A stretch of DNA of 64,000 bases from Streptomyces sp. NBC_00654 (GTDB lineage Bacteria; Actinomycetota; Actinomycetes; Streptomycetales; Streptomycetaceae): NCBI RefSeq assembly GCF_026341775.1, contig NZ_JAPEOB010000004.1, positions 186,001 through 250,000 of the forward strand, written 5' to 3'. Below, one piece after another: positions 62,934 through 64,000 of the stretch. Each line of letters begins with the position of its first letter. Position 1 is the first letter of the stretch. The notes under the pieces are model-generated. The model ran no database searches. It had not been told where the DNA came from and saw only the letters and a program-made list of their open reading frames with translations. A program made the translations under genes and the position numbers.

Positions 62934-63471
62934 TCGCCCACCTCTGTTTCCTCCGCGATCGCCGTCGGCACGCGAAGGCCACGGACGAACTGTCAGCAAC
63001 ACTCGGCCCGGGTGGATTCCACTCGTCGCCGACGCCACCGTATCGACCGATAGCTGCAGAGTGAAATGAATTCGTCGACGCGCTCCCCGGCGCGCAGGGC
63101 TGCCGCGTACCGGCTCGTCGGCCCAGCCCAACGCGGTGGTGGGCCGCGCACGGCGGTGGTGCGCCGCGCGAGGGGGAACCGCCGTGGGCGCCGTCGGATC
63201 ACCGTCGTAGCGCTCACGCCACGAGGCGGGGGCGGTCCAGGTGGGGGCGAGAGACCGTTCCAGGCCTGCCGTACCCACCGCGGGCCGGCGGCACTCCGTA
63301 CGTCCATGGCCCTGTCGGCGGTGGTCTGTTCATGCCCAACAGGATCAGGCCCAGGGGCTGCTGGCCCGATCGCGTGAACCCGGGACCCGCCTCCCGTCGG
63401 GATCCCCCGGCGAAAAGTAGGTTGAGCGCCAACCTGCTCCGGCCGGACCGGGCGATCCCAGAGGAGCGAGC
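62934..63471. other. Intergenic region, no gene supported
   Basis: This 538-base gap holds the divergent promoters of the oxidoreductase and lipase genes. Both strands have long open frames from GC bias, but their translations are Arg/Pro/Gly-rich without domain pattern. Positions 63040-63075 are slightly AT-rich. Confidence 0.45.
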
Positions 63472-64000
63472 ATGGCGACCGACCCGGACCAGGCGACCGT
63501 CCCGCAGGTGACCATGACGCTCTCCGCGATCGCGGCGACCGCCGCCACCCCGCGCCCCTCGGGGGAGACCCCCGCGGAACAGAGCACCCGGATCATCCTC
63601 GGCATCAACCAGCAACTGGCCGACACCTCGCTCGCGACCCGGGGCACCTGGGTCCTCTCCTGGCTCGGGATGAGCCCGGACAACGCCAACCTGGCCTACC
63701 TCGCGAGGAACACCGACGGCTCCAACTCGTTCGCCGTGGTGATCCGCGGCACCGTCGGCAACGTGACCGATCTGATGGAGGACCTCGACGTCGGCACGAT
63801 GGTTCCGCTGAACCTCGTCGGGATGCCGTCCCCGGTCTCGGTCTCCAAAGGGGCGATGAAGGCGTTCACCCAGGTCGTCACCATGAGCACCTCGGGTGTC
63901 ACCCTGGCACAGGCACTCGGCGCCGCCCTGGGCCGGGCGCAGCCGGACCCGACGGTCTACGTGACCGGCCACAGCCTGGGCGGCTGCATCGCGACCATGG
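63472..64000 (+). CDS. Class 3 lipase-family protein, partial (runs off window)
   Basis: The first 176 residues of a lipase (class 3) fold protein. FAVVIRGTVGNVTDLMEDLDVGT is the oxyanion-hole region, and VYVTGHSLGGCIATM contains the nucleophile elbow GHSLGG. There is no signal peptide, so it may be cytoplasmic or secreted otherwise. GAGGAG precedes the ATG by 5 bases. The gene continues past position 64000. Confidence 0.85.
   Translation, partial: MATDPDQATVPQVTMTLSAIAATAATPRPSGETPAEQSTRIILGINQQLADTSLATRGTWVLSWLGMSPDNANLAYLARNTDGSNSFAVVIRGTVGNVTDLMEDLDVGTMVPLNLVGMPSPVSVSKGAMKAFTQVVTMSTSGVTLAQALGAALGRAQPDPTVYVTGHSLGGCIATM

Noticed and set aside
62934..63278. N-terminal extension of the FAD oxidoreductase
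   Set aside because: The extension has no fold pattern, and the ATG at 62933 has a good ribosome site directly before the dinucleotide-binding motif.

Overview
The window is high-GC actinobacterial DNA and most probably comes from a Streptomyces chromosome. The reasons are the base composition with G/C-rich third codon positions, frequent GTG starts, ATGA-type gene overlaps, an LAxTG sortase substrate, DrrAB, TipA-like and MpaB/Lcp-like families, and TTA (bldA-type) codons confined in what I read to very small ORFs. The identification is inferred from style and families; there is no rRNA or marker gene here.

Layout. Positions 1-21500 are a mixed accessory/housekeeping region: a P450, a membrane acyltransferase, a shortened SRPBCC protein, a neocarzinostatin-fold secreted protein, an AhpD-like protein with an MHS transporter, several small enzymes, a DUF4097/DrrA/DrrB operon behind a helically phased operator array, a MerR/TipAL regulator with its own 19-bp-spacer promoter, a MetE-like protein whose stop codon lies at the edge of a MITE-like inverted-repeat element, a polyprenyl synthetase/MpaB oxygenase operon, and a divergent MarR/SDR pair. 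Positions 21850-23118 encode an LPxTG-like surface protein.

The centre, about 23500-59700, is a nonribosomal peptide locus. It opens with a regulatory block: an XRE-TPR regulator of RRNPP-like architecture facing an unannotated 49-residue secreted-peptide gene with a TTA codon, an alanyl-tRNA-synthetase-like protein that looks degenerate, and a LuxR-type regulator. A co-directional biosynthetic run follows: free carrier protein, MbtH protein, a 4079-aa NRPS (C-A-PCP-C-A-PCP-C-A-PCP-E-TE, with a beta-lactamase/PBP-type thioesterase fused after the epimerase), a free-standing A domain, C-A-PCP, and A-PCP-C-(eroded A). Six tailoring/precursor genes come next: GHMP (threonine-type) kinase, CysK-like PLP enzyme, ATP-grasp, argininosuccinate-lyase-like enzyme, threonine aldolase and MFS exporter. 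Kinase + CysK-like + lyase is the logic known for 2,3-diaminobutyrate (Dab) in friulimicin-type clusters. Two A domains share an identical unusual pocket (read as D-D-V-Q-L-S-T-I-D-K), so I infer two Dab-like residues. A working model is a head-to-tail cyclic hexapeptide released by the fused PBP-type thioesterase after epimerisation of the last residue. A 41-residue ORF with a TTA codon followed by a cupin-like gene sits at the right border.

Positions 60000-64000 hold a secreted protein of unknown function, a DUF3291 protein, a FAD oxidoreductase and the start of a class-3 lipase cut by the window end. A striking genome-style feature is the number of short tandem repeats, both between genes and as in-frame insertions inside enzymes.
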